Source: Caulobacteraceae bacterium (GTDB lineage: Bacteria; Pseudomonadota; Alphaproteobacteria; Caulobacterales; Caulobacteraceae). From it: DNA of 64,000 bases. Below are positions 19,968 through 29,181 of the stretch, piece by piece; positions within the stretch are counted from its first letter, which is position 1, and every line of letters begins with the position of its first letter. Position numbers and translations under genes: made by a program. Under the pieces are notes generated by a model. That model had not been told where the DNA came from. It ran no database searches and was given only the letters and a program-made list of their open reading frames with translations. The stretch covers positions 1-64,000 of the forward strand of contig JAIXZX010000011.1 in assembly GCA_027489335.1 (NCBI GenBank), in the 5' to 3' direction.

Positions 19968-20950
19968 GGCTCGACCACCACTGTGCCGACCTTGGTCCCG
20001 GCCTCCACGGCCTCGTGGGCCGCGGCGCAGTCTTCCAGCGGGTAGGTCCCGGCCACCGACAGTATGGCCTGCCCCGTCCCGATCCAGGCGGTGATGTCGG
20101 CCTGGGCCCGGCGCCGCGCCTCATGGGGGCTGACCGGCAGATAGACCCCGTGGATCGAGAGGTTCAGCCCCATCAGCACCCCGGCCGGGATCACCGGCTC
20201 GCGGCTCCCCTTGGTGGCGTAATAGGCCACTGAGCCGTTCAGGCTGACGCTGGCCAGGGTCGAAGCCGCATTGCCGCCGAAGTCCACCTCGACCACGTGA
20301 TGCACGCCCTGACCGCCGGTCAGGTCCCGCACCCGGGCGGCCACGTCCTCGCGGCGATAGTCGATCGTGTGATCAGCGCCGCCGGCCCGCGCCCGCTCGG
20401 CCTTGTCGGCGTTGGAGACGGTGGCGATCACCGTGGCCCCGGCCCACTTGGCCAGCTGCACCGCATAATGGCCCACCGCGCCTGCGCCGCCGGTCACCAG
20501 GACGGTCCGGCCCTGGACAGGACCAGCCAGGAACAGCGCCCGATGCGCCGTCATGCAGGGAATGCCGAGCGTCGCGCCTTGCGCGAACGACACCTCGTCG
20601 GGAAGCGGACGGATCAGGTCCACATCCAGTTCGATGTACTCCGCCGCCGCGCCGAAGGCCCGTCCGTTGCGCTGGCCGTTGTAGAACCAGACCCGGCGGC
20701 CGATCCAGGAGGCCGAGACGCCAGGTCCCACCGCCTCGACCACGCCAGCCCCGTCGCTGTGGGGAATGATCTTCGGATAGGCCATGGGCGCGCCCGACGC
20801 CCCGCCGCGCATGCCCACGTCGGAGGGATTGACCCCCGACGCCTTGACCGCGATCAGCACCTGGCCATGGCCCGCCTGGGGCGTGGGATGCTCGCCGAGC
20901 TGCAGCACATCCCGGGCGGGACCTGTTCTGTCGTACCAGACAGCGCGCAT
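19964..20950 (-). CDS. NADPH:quinone reductase-like zinc-independent MDR oxidoreductase
   Basis: A 328-residue medium-chain reductase of the quinone oxidoreductase (Qor/zeta-crystallin) branch. The GroES-like domain (KASGVNPSDVGMRGG) and the Rossmann domain with VLVTGGAGAVGHYAVQLAKWAGATV are intact. The zinc-binding cysteines of alcohol dehydrogenases are missing, as expected for this branch. It should reduce quinones or reactive enones with NADPH in the cytoplasm. The start MRAVWYDRTG has a near-ideal AGGAGGT 4 bases upstream; the frame extends 19 codons further without support. It is transcribed divergently from the old-yellow-enzyme gene. Confidence 0.9.
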   Translation of the reverse strand: MRAVWYDRTGPARDVLQLGEHPTPQAGHGQVLIAVKASGVNPSDVGMRGGASGAPMAYPKIIPHSDGAGVVEAVGPGVSASWIGRRVWFYNGQRNGRAFGAAAEYIELDVDLIRPLPDEVSFAQGATLGIPCMTAHRALFLAGPVQGRTVLVTGGAGAVGHYAVQLAKWAGATVIATVSNADKAERARAGGADHTIDYRREDVAARVRDLTGGQGVHHVVEVDFGGNAASTLASVSLNGSVAYYATKGSREPVIPAGVLMGLNLSIHGVYLPVSPHEARRRAQADITAWIGTGQAILSVAGTYPLEDCAAAHEAVEAGTKVGTVVVEP

Positions 20951-21091
20951 GTGACCTCCTGAAGTCGCTTTGGTCCCTTGGATGGCCCGCGCCGCCGGGG
21001 GAGACAAGCTAGGCCTTCCGCCACGTCGCCCCTTCGTTGCGGCGTCGGCCTCGTCTATGAACAGGGTTCACCTGACGCCGGAGACGAGACC

Positions 21092-22195
21092 ATGGCCGCG
21101 CCCGACCTGTTTGCGCCCCTCAGCTTCCCGCATGGGCCCGCGATGAAGAACCGCTTCATGCTGGCGCCCCTGACCAACACCCAGAGCCACGCCGACGGAA
21201 CCCTGTCGGACGACGAGTTCCATTGGCTCACGATGCGCGCCAAGGGCGGCTTTGGCCTGACCATGACCTGCGCGGCACACGTCCAGAAGATCGGCCAGGG
21301 CTTCCCCGGCCAGCTCGGCGTCTTCTCCGATGACCATCTGCCCGGGCTGACTAGTCTGGCCGCCGCCATCAAGGACCAGGGCAGCGTGGCGGTCCTACAG
21401 CTGCACCACGCCGGCAACCGCTCGCCCAAGGAGCTAATCGGCGAGGCGCCGGTCTGTCCGTCGGAGGACGCCGAAACCGGCGCCCGGGCGCTCACTGAGG
21501 CCGAGGTGGCCGACCTGATCGAGGCCTTCATCGCCGGCGCCGAGCGCTCCAAGCGGGCGGGCTTCGACGGGGTCGAGGTGCACGGCGCCCACGGCTACAT
21601 CCTCTGCCAGTTCCTGTCGCCCGACCTGAACCACCGCACCGACGCCTATGGCGGCTCGCCCGAGAACCGCGCCCGGATCATTGTTGAGATCGTCGAGGGC
21701 ATCCGCGTCCGCTGCGGGGAGGATTTCCTGCTCGGCTTGCGCCTGTCGCCGGAGCGTTTTGGCCTGAAGCTCAGCGAGATCCGCGATCTGGCCGCCCAGA
21801 TGCTGCTTCATCCGGCGCTCGACTTCCTCGACATGTCCCTCTGGGACGTGCGCAAGGAGCCGACGGAGGCCGAGTTCAAGGGCCGCAGCCTGATGTCCTA
21901 CTTCGCCGATCTGCCGCGATCAGGCGTCCGCCTGGGCGTCGCCGGCAAGATCATGAGCGCCCAGGAGGCCCGCGACGCCCTGGCAGCCGGCGCCGACTAT
22001 GTGCTGATCGGCCGGGCCGCCATCCTGCACCATGACTATCCGCGCAAGGTCGAGGCCGACGCCGACTTCAAGCCCATCGCCCTGCCCGTGACCCGCGCCC
22101 ATCTGGCCGCCGAAGGTCTGAGCCCCACCTTCATCACCTATATGAACAACTGGCCGGGCTTCGTGGCCCAGGACCAGACGGAGGACGCCCTGTGA
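21092..22195 (+). CDS. Old-yellow-enzyme family NADH:flavin oxidoreductase
   Basis: A 367-residue FMN-dependent ene-reductase of the OYE superfamily with a TIM-barrel fold. Diagnostic segments are KNRFMLAPLTNTQSHADG at the N-terminus, LQLHHAGNRSP, the FMN/substrate stretch FDGVEVHGAHGYILCQFLSP, NHRTDAYGGSPENRAR and the phosphate-binding AGADYVLIGRAAILHHDYP. It reduces activated C=C bonds using NAD(P)H. ATG at 21092 has GGAGACGAG upstream; an earlier in-frame ATG would add a non-homologous arginine-rich extension. Its stop overlaps the GTG of the following gene by four bases, so the two are coupled. Confidence 0.92.
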   Translation: MAAPDLFAPLSFPHGPAMKNRFMLAPLTNTQSHADGTLSDDEFHWLTMRAKGGFGLTMTCAAHVQKIGQGFPGQLGVFSDDHLPGLTSLAAAIKDQGSVAVLQLHHAGNRSPKELIGEAPVCPSEDAETGARALTEAEVADLIEAFIAGAERSKRAGFDGVEVHGAHGYILCQFLSPDLNHRTDAYGGSPENRARIIVEIVEGIRVRCGEDFLLGLRLSPERFGLKLSEIRDLAAQMLLHPALDFLDMSLWDVRKEPTEAEFKGRSLMSYFADLPRSGVRLGVAGKIMSAQEARDALAAGADYVLIGRAAILHHDYPRKVEADADFKPIALPVTRAHLAAEGLSPTFITYMNNWPGFVAQDQTEDAL

Positions 22196-23343
22196 GACAA
22201 GACGCCGAATTCGACATCATCGTCTATGGCGCCACCGGCTTCACCGGCCGGCTGGTGGCCGAACACCTGGCCAAGCGCTACGGCGTCGGCGGCGAGGTCA
22301 AGTGGGCCATGGCCGGACGCAGCGCCGACAAGCTGGCCGCCGTCCGCGACGAGATCGGCGCGCCCGCCGACACGCCGTTCGTGGTGGCCGACGCCGACGA
22401 CAAGGCCTCGCTGAAGGCCATGGTCGAGCGGGCCAAGGCGGTGATCACCACGGTCGGCCCCTATCAGCTCTACGGCAACGACCTGGTGGCCGCCTGCGTG
22501 GAGGCCGGGACCGACTATCTCGACCTGTGCGGCGAGCCGGTCTGGATGCGCCACATGATCGACGCCCATGAGGCGAAGGCGAAGGAGACCGGCGCGCGGA
22601 TCGTCTTCTCCTGCGGGTTCGACTCCATCCCCTTCGAGCTCGGCGTCTTCTATCTGGCCCAGGAGGCCAAGGCGAAATTCGGCCACGCCCTGCCCAGGGT
22701 AAAGGGGCGCGTGCGCAAGATGAAGGGCGGCTTCTCCGGCGGCACCGCGGCCAGCCTGAAAGCGACCATGGCGGCCCTGTCCAAGGACCCCAGCCTGTTC
22801 GCCCTGATGGTCGATCCCTTCGCCCTGACCCCTGGCTTCAAGGGCCCAGAGCAGCCCCGAGGCGACAAGGTGGAGGAGGACTCCGACCTGGGCGCCACCG
22901 TCGGTCCTTTCGTCATGGCCGCCATCAACACCCGCAACGTCCACCGCTCCAACCTGCTGACCGACCACGCCTATGGCGAGGGTCTTGTCTATGACGAGAT
23001 GGTGGTGGTCGATCCCAACGCCCCGCCGGCGCCGGCCCTGGGCGCCGAGGGCGGCCCCAAGCCCGGCGAAGGCCCCAGCAAGGAAGAGCGGGAGACCGGC
23101 TTCTTCGACGTCCTGTTCATCGGCCTGGGCGACGGCGGCGAACAGATGCGGGTTGCCGTGACCGGCGACAAGGACCCCGGCTATGGCTGCACCTCGAAGA
23201 TGATCGGCGAGGCGGCCATCTGCCTGATCAACGAGTCGACCGACACCCCCGGCGGCGTCTGGACGCCGGGCGCGGCCATGGGCATGAAGCTGATCGAACG
23301 GCTGCGGGCCAACGCCGGCATGACCTTCGAGGTCGAGGCCTGA
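22192..23343 (+). CDS. Saccharopine dehydrogenase-like / trans-acting enoyl reductase family protein
   Basis: A 383-residue protein with an N-terminal Rossmann domain, VYGATGFTGRLVAEHLAKRYG, followed by VKWAMAGRSADKLA and VITTVGPYQLYGNDLVAACVEAGTDYLDLCGE. This is the arrangement of the saccharopine dehydrogenase/trans-acting enoyl reductase family, whose best-studied member works in mycobacterial lipid synthesis. Here the partner is the old-yellow-enzyme directly upstream: the genes overlap as GTGA and the start is GTG. The reaction is probably an NAD(P)H-dependent reduction of a lipid-like substrate, which is inference. A Gly/Pro/Lys-rich insertion lies near residue 285. Confidence 0.85.
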   Translation: MRQDAEFDIIVYGATGFTGRLVAEHLAKRYGVGGEVKWAMAGRSADKLAAVRDEIGAPADTPFVVADADDKASLKAMVERAKAVITTVGPYQLYGNDLVAACVEAGTDYLDLCGEPVWMRHMIDAHEAKAKETGARIVFSCGFDSIPFELGVFYLAQEAKAKFGHALPRVKGRVRKMKGGFSGGTAASLKATMAALSKDPSLFALMVDPFALTPGFKGPEQPRGDKVEEDSDLGATVGPFVMAAINTRNVHRSNLLTDHAYGEGLVYDEMVVVDPNAPPAPALGAEGGPKPGEGPSKEERETGFFDVLFIGLGDGGEQMRVAVTGDKDPGYGCTSKMIGEAAICLINESTDTPGGVWTPGAAMGMKLIERLRANAGMTFEVEA

Positions 23344-23415
23344 TACTGTTTCTGAGGTCCCGCTGTCGCAGGGCGGCGGGACCCGATACCCCTTCGGACA
23401 CCCGGCCAGCTTGAT

Positions 23416-23428
23416 TTTACGACGTAAA
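23416..23428. promoter_or_regulatory. Dyad TTTACG-A-CGTAAA upstream of TetR gene
   Basis: A perfect 6-1-6 palindrome in an AT-rich island between the enoyl-reductase-like gene and the TetR gene, 54 bases before the TetR ATG. A second weaker dyad (GTGA-N5-TCAC) follows within 25 bases. The position suits autoregulation by the TetR protein. Confidence 0.35.
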
Positions 23429-23482
23429 TGTAACAGTGAGGTTGTCACGGTTCATGTGTTCAACCTGCTGTTCTGAGGTCTG

Positions 23483-24082
23483 ATGCCCCGGGTCCTGACC
23501 GAGTCCGACGTCGCCGACTTCCGCGACCGCCTCTGCGAGGTGGCCGAGCAGCTGTTCGCCGAGCGGGGACCCGAGGCGGTGACCATGCGCCAGCTGGCCT
23601 CGGCCCTGGGGGTCAGCCCCATGACCCCCTACCGCTATTTCAAGGACAAGGACGACATTCTGGCGGCCGTGCGCACAGCCGGCTTCGACCGGTTCGCCGA
23701 GGCCCTCGAGGCGGCCTACGCCAAGCCAGGAGACGCCCGGGCCCGGGGAGCAGCGGTAGGCGAGGCCTATGTCACCTTCGCCTTCGAGCATCCCCAGACC
23801 TACAAGCTGATGTTCGACATGTATCAGCCCAACGAGGCCGACTATCCGGAGCTGGCCCGCTCCGCCAACCGCGCCCGGGCGACCATGAGCCAGTATGTCC
23901 GCAGCCTGGTGGAGTCCGGCCACCTGACCGGCGATCCGGTGCGGATCGGCGAGATGTTCTGGGCCTCGACCCATGGCTGCATCGTGCTGGAGATGGTCGG
24001 AAAGCTGCCCCCGGGCGGGGCGCGCAAGCTGATCTCCGAGGTTATTCCGGCGATCTCCAGGGGCCTGCGCCCGACCTCCTGA
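23483..24082 (+). CDS. TetR/AcrR family transcriptional regulator
   Basis: A 199-residue one-component repressor. The N-terminal helix-turn-helix is clear: LCEVAEQLFAERGPEAVTMRQLASALGVSPMTPYRYFKDKDDIL (about residues 17-60). The ligand-binding half contains a TetR_C_33/WHG-like region (YVTFAFEHPQTYKLMFDMYQP), a pattern common in regulators of lipid or aromatic-compound catabolism. It follows the two reductase genes and precedes the epoxide hydrolase-threonine aldolase pair on the same strand, so it probably controls one or both groups. The upstream palindrome is a candidate site. Confidence 0.92.
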   Translation: MPRVLTESDVADFRDRLCEVAEQLFAERGPEAVTMRQLASALGVSPMTPYRYFKDKDDILAAVRTAGFDRFAEALEAAYAKPGDARARGAAVGEAYVTFAFEHPQTYKLMFDMYQPNEADYPELARSANRARATMSQYVRSLVESGHLTGDPVRIGEMFWASTHGCIVLEMVGKLPPGGARKLISEVIPAISRGLRPTS

Positions 24083-24158
24083 GGTGCGCGATCGACCTTG
24101 ACGCGCCCTGGGTCAAGCCGGGCACCCTGCGCCTCAGCCATACCAGAGGGAGCGCGCC

Positions 24159-25310
24159 GTGAGCCAGGTTCAGCCGTTTGAGGTTCAGTGGGACGGGGCC
24201 CAGGTGGCCGATGTCCTGGGCAAGGTCAGCGCCTATGACTGGCCGCCGATCCCTGAGGTTCCCGACGGCTGGGCCTATGGCTGCGACGGGGCCTGGCTGA
24301 AGGGCCTGTGCGACCACTGGACCAGCGCCTATGATTGGCGCGCTGCGGTGGCCGAGCTCAATCGCTTCCCGCAGTTCACCGCCCGGGTCGAGGATTTCGA
24401 CCTGCACTTCGTCCATGTGGTCGGCGAGGCGGGCGGCAAGCGGCCCCTGCTGCTGTCCCACGGCTGGCCGGGCTCCCACTATGAGTTCTGGGGGATCATC
24501 GAGAAGCTCGCCTTTCCGTCCCGCTTCGGCGGCGACCCCGCGGACGCCTTTGACCTCGTCATCCCCTCCCTGCCGGGCTTCGGGTTCTCCTCGAAACCGT
24601 CCCGCCCCATGGGCCAGCGCAGCACGGCGCGGCTGTTCAACACCCTGATGACCGAGGTCCTCGGCTATCAGACCTACCTGGCGCAAGGCGGCGACTGGGG
24701 CTCGATGATCACCTCGTGGCTGGGGCTCGACCACGCCGACCATGTGCAGGCCATTCACCTCAACATGATGGCCTTCCGTGCGCCCGGCGGTCCGCAGACC
24801 CCGGAGGAGACGGCCTGGATGACCCGCCAGGCCGGCATGATGGATGTGATGGGCGCCTATTTCCGCCTGCAGGCCTCCAAGCCTCAGTCCCTGGCCTGGC
24901 TGGGCGCCTCCAACCCGGTGGGCCAGGCCGCCTGGATCGCCGAGCGCTTCCATGACTGGTCGGACCTGCGGACCAAGAGCTTTGAGGCGGTCTATTCCAA
25001 GGACCGGCTGCTCACCAACATCATGCTCTATGTGATGACCAACAGCTTCGCCACTGGCGCCTGGTACTATCGCGGCATGCTGGAGGAAGGGGGCGTGGCC
25101 CTGCAGCCTGGACAGCGGTGCGAGACGCCGACCGCCTTCGCCAACTTCCCCGGAGAGGCGCTCTATCCCGCCCCGCCGCGGTCCTTCGCCGACCGGGGCT
25201 ACAACATCGTCCGCTGGACCGACATGCCGAGCGGCGGCCATTTCGCGGCCATGGAGGAGCCCGATCTCTTCGTGGACGATGTGAGGGCCTGGGGTAGAAC
25301 GGCGGGATGA
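24159..25310 (+). CDS. Epoxide hydrolase (EHN-type alpha/beta hydrolase)
   Basis: A 383-residue microsomal-type epoxide hydrolase. The N-terminal EHN domain (VQPFEVQWDGAQVADVLGKV...YDWRAAVAELNRFPQF) precedes the alpha/beta-hydrolase core. Seen in the core are the oxyanion motif HGWPGS, the nucleophile Asp in AQGGDWGSMI near residue 180, the lid tyrosines and the catalytic His in PSGGHFAAMEEP near 362. It opens epoxides to diols. The start is GTG with AGAGGGAG about 7 bases upstream. Its TGA overlaps the ATG of the threonine-aldolase-like gene, so both are coupled. Confidence 0.93.
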   Translation: MSQVQPFEVQWDGAQVADVLGKVSAYDWPPIPEVPDGWAYGCDGAWLKGLCDHWTSAYDWRAAVAELNRFPQFTARVEDFDLHFVHVVGEAGGKRPLLLSHGWPGSHYEFWGIIEKLAFPSRFGGDPADAFDLVIPSLPGFGFSSKPSRPMGQRSTARLFNTLMTEVLGYQTYLAQGGDWGSMITSWLGLDHADHVQAIHLNMMAFRAPGGPQTPEETAWMTRQAGMMDVMGAYFRLQASKPQSLAWLGASNPVGQAAWIAERFHDWSDLRTKSFEAVYSKDRLLTNIMLYVMTNSFATGAWYYRGMLEEGGVALQPGQRCETPTAFANFPGEALYPAPPRSFADRGYNIVRWTDMPSGGHFAAMEEPDLFVDDVRAWGRTAG

Positions 25311-26320
25311 GCCCCCGCTACGACTTCGCCTCCGACAACACCGCCCCGGCCGCCCCCGAAGCCATGGCGGCCCTCAACGCCGCCAATACGGGCTTCGCCG
25401 CCAGCTACGGCGCCGACGCCACGGTCGCCCGGGCCGCCGACCTGATCCGGGGGCTGCTCGACGCCGACGCTGAGGTGCGCTTCGTCACCTCCGGCACGGC
25501 GGCCAACGCCATCTGCCTGGCGGCCCTGGCCAGGCCCTTCGAAGGCGTCCTGGCCCATCGGGACTCCCATGTGGCCACCGACGAGACCGGCGCGCCGGGC
25601 TTCTTCGGCCATGGCCTGGCGATCCAGGGGCTTGAAGGCGCCTCGGGCCGCATCGACCCGCAGGCGCTGGAGGCCGCCCTGGCGAAGCCAGAAAGCGCCC
25701 ACGCCCAGCCGCCCGCGGCCCTGTCCCTGACCAACGCCACCGAGTACGGCACGGTCTATTCCACAGAGGCTCTGGCCGCTCTCACCCAGCCAGTGTGCGC
25801 GCGCGGCTATGGCGTGCATCTGGACGGGGCGCGCCTGGCCAACGCCGCGGCCACCGGCTTTGATCTGAAGTCCATTGCGGGCCTCGAGGTCGATCTGCTG
25901 GTGATCGGCGGGACCAAGGCAGGCATGACGCCGGCCGAGGCCATCGTCATCTTCCGCAAGGATCTCGTTCCTCGCTTTGACGCCCGCCTGAAACAATCGG
26001 GCCAGCTGCCATCCAAGAGCCGGTTCTACGCCGCCCCCTTCGTCGGCATGCTTGAAAGCGGCGCCTTCACGGACCGCGCGGTCCACGCCAACGCCATGGC
26101 GAGGCGCCTGGCCGAGCTCATGCCCCTGCCGCTCCGCCATCCGGTGGAGGCCAATGCGGTCTTCGTGGAGATGGACGACGCGACCCTGAAGCGGCTGCAC
26201 GCCAGCGGCTGGTTCGTCTATCGCTTCATCGACGGGTCGGTGCGGTTCATGTGTTCCTGGGCGACGACCATCGAGGCTATCGAGGCGCTGATCGAGGCCC
26301 TGAAAGACGTTCTGCCCTAG
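25307..26320 (+). CDS. PLP-dependent threonine aldolase family protein (beta-eliminating lyase fold)
   Basis: A 337-residue fold-type I pyridoxal-phosphate enzyme resembling low-specificity L-threonine aldolase, which splits threonine or beta-hydroxy amino acids to glycine and an aldehyde. The N-terminal FASDNTAPAAPEAMAAL, the cofactor-stacking His in HRDSHVATDETGAPGF, the Asp in GVHLDGARLANAA and the Schiff-base Lys in VIGGTKAGM are present. It is translationally coupled to the epoxide hydrolase. Its TAG shares the palindrome CTAG with the stop of the convergent LuxR-hydrolase gene, so no base separates them. Confidence 0.9.
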   Translation: MSPRYDFASDNTAPAAPEAMAALNAANTGFAASYGADATVARAADLIRGLLDADAEVRFVTSGTAANAICLAALARPFEGVLAHRDSHVATDETGAPGFFGHGLAIQGLEGASGRIDPQALEAALAKPESAHAQPPAALSLTNATEYGTVYSTEALAALTQPVCARGYGVHLDGARLANAAATGFDLKSIAGLEVDLLVIGGTKAGMTPAEAIVIFRKDLVPRFDARLKQSGQLPSKSRFYAAPFVGMLESGAFTDRAVHANAMARRLAELMPLPLRHPVEANAVFVEMDDATLKRLHASGWFVYRFIDGSVRFMCSWATTIEAIEALIEALKDVLP

Positions 26321-27999
26321 CCCGCCTCGTCGGCCGCTAGCCAGGCCAGGACGTCGGGCCAGTGCTTGTGGGGCAGGTAGTGGCCGACGCCGGGCACGAC
26401 CCGCACCGCCGCACAGGGGCGGCCAAGCCAGGCCAGCAGCCGATCGGCCGACGCGCCGGGATCATCGGCGCCGTACCAGACGCTGATCGGCGCGCTCAGG
26501 CGCGGCAGGTCCAGGCGCGGCGTGTTCACGCAGAGCGTCAGTTCCCGGGCCGCGCCCTTCGACCCCTTGCTCAGACACTCGCTCATATAGTCGTAGATGA
26601 AGGCGATCACGTCGGGATGGCTACGCAGATAGGCGGCGTCGCCGGGCGCCGAGGCGGCGGTGCGGACCATGGTCTCCACCTGCCGCAGGGACAGTTGGTG
26701 CCGCAGCAGGGCGTAGAGCGGCCCCACCGCCCAGGCGGACCTGGCCATGCGCCGGTGCAGCAGGATCATCGGATGGCGGCGATCCCGCTCGGTTTCCGGC
26801 TCCACGCCGGTGGGCCGGCCCGAGACCAGCAGCAGGCGCTCAGCCCGCGACCCCAGGGCGTCGGCATAGGCCAGGGCGAAGCCCACGCCGTTCATGAAGG
26901 CCGCCACCCTCACCCGGCGCAGGTTCAGGGCGTCGGTCAGGGCCACGAGGTCACTGGCGATCGAGCCGAAGCTCAACTCGGCCGGCGGATCGGAACGGCC
27001 GGTGCCCGGCCGTTCGGCGCAGATAATGTAGAGCCCCAGGTCGCGGGCGAGCTGATCCGTCCCCCGGGGCAACAGGCTGGAGCCGAGGCCCTGATGGACC
27101 ATCATGCAGGCCTGGCCGGCCGGATCGCCATAGGCCCGGTAGGCTAGGGCGCGGCCGTCAGCCAACCGATGGGTCTGAACCGGCGGGGCGCTTCTCAGGG
27201 CGCCGGCCTCGGTGGCCGTGACGGTGTCAGGCGCGGTCGCCTGGAGGGATGAGGACAGGGCGCTCAATTGCGCCAGGGCCCGGACCAGATCGCTCTGGCG
27301 GTTCAGGCCCATCTTCTCGAACACCGCCCGAAGCTGGTTGCGGACAGTGTTGAGGGAGACATTCAGGTCCTCCGCGGACTCCTTGAGCGTCAGACCATCT
27401 TTCAGCCGCGCCGCCAGGCGGGTCTCGGCCGGGGTCAGGCCGAAGCTCTCGCGGATCGTGCGCCACAGATGGTCGGTGGCCTCCACCGCCGGGAAAATCA
27501 GCGCCGCTGAAGCGCGATCGGCGCCTTCGATCCCGAGGATCAGCTCGGGCGGCGTCGCCGCCAGCGGCGACATGTAGGCGAAGTGCGGATCATCATCGTC
27601 GGCCTGGACGAACTTGACGATCACCTGGTTGGCCTGGGACTCCGCCAGCCGCGCGCGGGCATGGGCCAGGGCCTCATGGTTGGACGGGTTGAAGAACCGC
27701 AGGCCACGACTCTCGACCACGCCCAGCCGGTCGCGGAAGAGCGCCTCACCGGGGCTGTTCCAGCCGACGACGCCCCCCGCGGGGGACAGGAGAATGACGC
27801 CCAGGTTCGCCTTCGCCCCTAGCGCGCCGTCCTCCAGGCTGCGGAAATTCACCAGAACCGAGTCGGCCTCGGGCGCCGCCTCAGGCGCAGCCCCTACGGC
27901 CGCGATGATCTCTTCCCATCGCTCGGGACGTGCTGCGACAGCGTAGATCGTCTCGATCAGCTGAGCGGCGTCAGCTTTCGGCGCTACGGAAGGGGACAA
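26317..27999 (-). CDS. LuxR-type regulator fused to an alpha/beta-hydrolase domain lacking the nucleophile
   Basis: A 560-residue fusion. Residues 1-170 hold a PAS-like sensor (LGVILLSPAGGVVGWNSPGEALF). Residues 185-250 hold a LuxR/FixJ helix-turn-helix (LTPAETRLAARLKDGLTLKESAEDLNV). Residues about 280-555 are a complete alpha/beta-hydrolase fold. The acid (GADDP) and histidine (GVGHYLP) are there, but the elbow reads AAFMNGVG, so Met369 stands where Ser, Asp or Cys should be. The domain may therefore bind rather than hydrolyse a ligand. TTG at 27999 is the first possible start because an in-frame TGA lies three codons upstream, and no Shine-Dalgarno is seen. The leader is one large inverted repeat. 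Confidence 0.85.
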   Translation of the reverse strand: MSPSVAPKADAAQLIETIYAVAARPERWEEIIAAVGAAPEAAPEADSVLVNFRSLEDGALGAKANLGVILLSPAGGVVGWNSPGEALFRDRLGVVESRGLRFFNPSNHEALAHARARLAESQANQVIVKFVQADDDDPHFAYMSPLAATPPELILGIEGADRASAALIFPAVEATDHLWRTIRESFGLTPAETRLAARLKDGLTLKESAEDLNVSLNTVRNQLRAVFEKMGLNRQSDLVRALAQLSALSSSLQATAPDTVTATEAGALRSAPPVQTHRLADGRALAYRAYGDPAGQACMMVHQGLGSSLLPRGTDQLARDLGLYIICAERPGTGRSDPPAELSFGSIASDLVALTDALNLRRVRVAAFMNGVGFALAYADALGSRAERLLLVSGRPTGVEPETERDRRHPMILLHRRMARSAWAVGPLYALLRHQLSLRQVETMVRTAASAPGDAAYLRSHPDVIAFIYDYMSECLSKGSKGAARELTLCVNTPRLDLPRLSAPISVWYGADDPGASADRLLAWLGRPCAAVRVVPGVGHYLPHKHWPDVLAWLAADEAG

Positions 28000-28085
28000 G
28001 GGTGATCAGACGCAAATGGGGGAACTGGGGGAAGGCCCAGATTACACGGGTCGTCCCATCCGCCAAGCTTGCGTGCGATCACCCT
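27999..28085 (-). repeat. Nested inverted repeat in the leader of the LuxR-hydrolase gene
   Basis: The outer arms 27999-28015 and 28069-28085 pair in 15 of 17 positions, as an 8-9 bp stem, a 2x2 internal loop and a 6 bp stem. Inside, ATGGG (28016-28020) pairs with CCCAT (28055-28059). A terminal hairpin CTGGG-N6-CCCAG occupies 28025-28040. The element fills nearly all the space between the nitronate monooxygenase stop (28093) and the TTG start of the regulator. It could be a structured mRNA leader, a transcription attenuator or a far-spaced DNA operator pair. It resembles no riboswitch class I know. Confidence 0.6.
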
Positions 28086-28092
28086 GCGTCCG

Positions 28093-29140
<1,048 letters not shown>

Positions 29141-29181
29141 GGCAAGCCGCGCCTTGCGGGTGACCAGCGTTCTTTCGCGGT

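Noticed and set aside
27999-28085. Insertion-sequence terminal repeats or a MITE
   Set aside because: Only 87 bases, no flanking target duplication recognised and no second copy noticed in the window; a structured leader is more likely.
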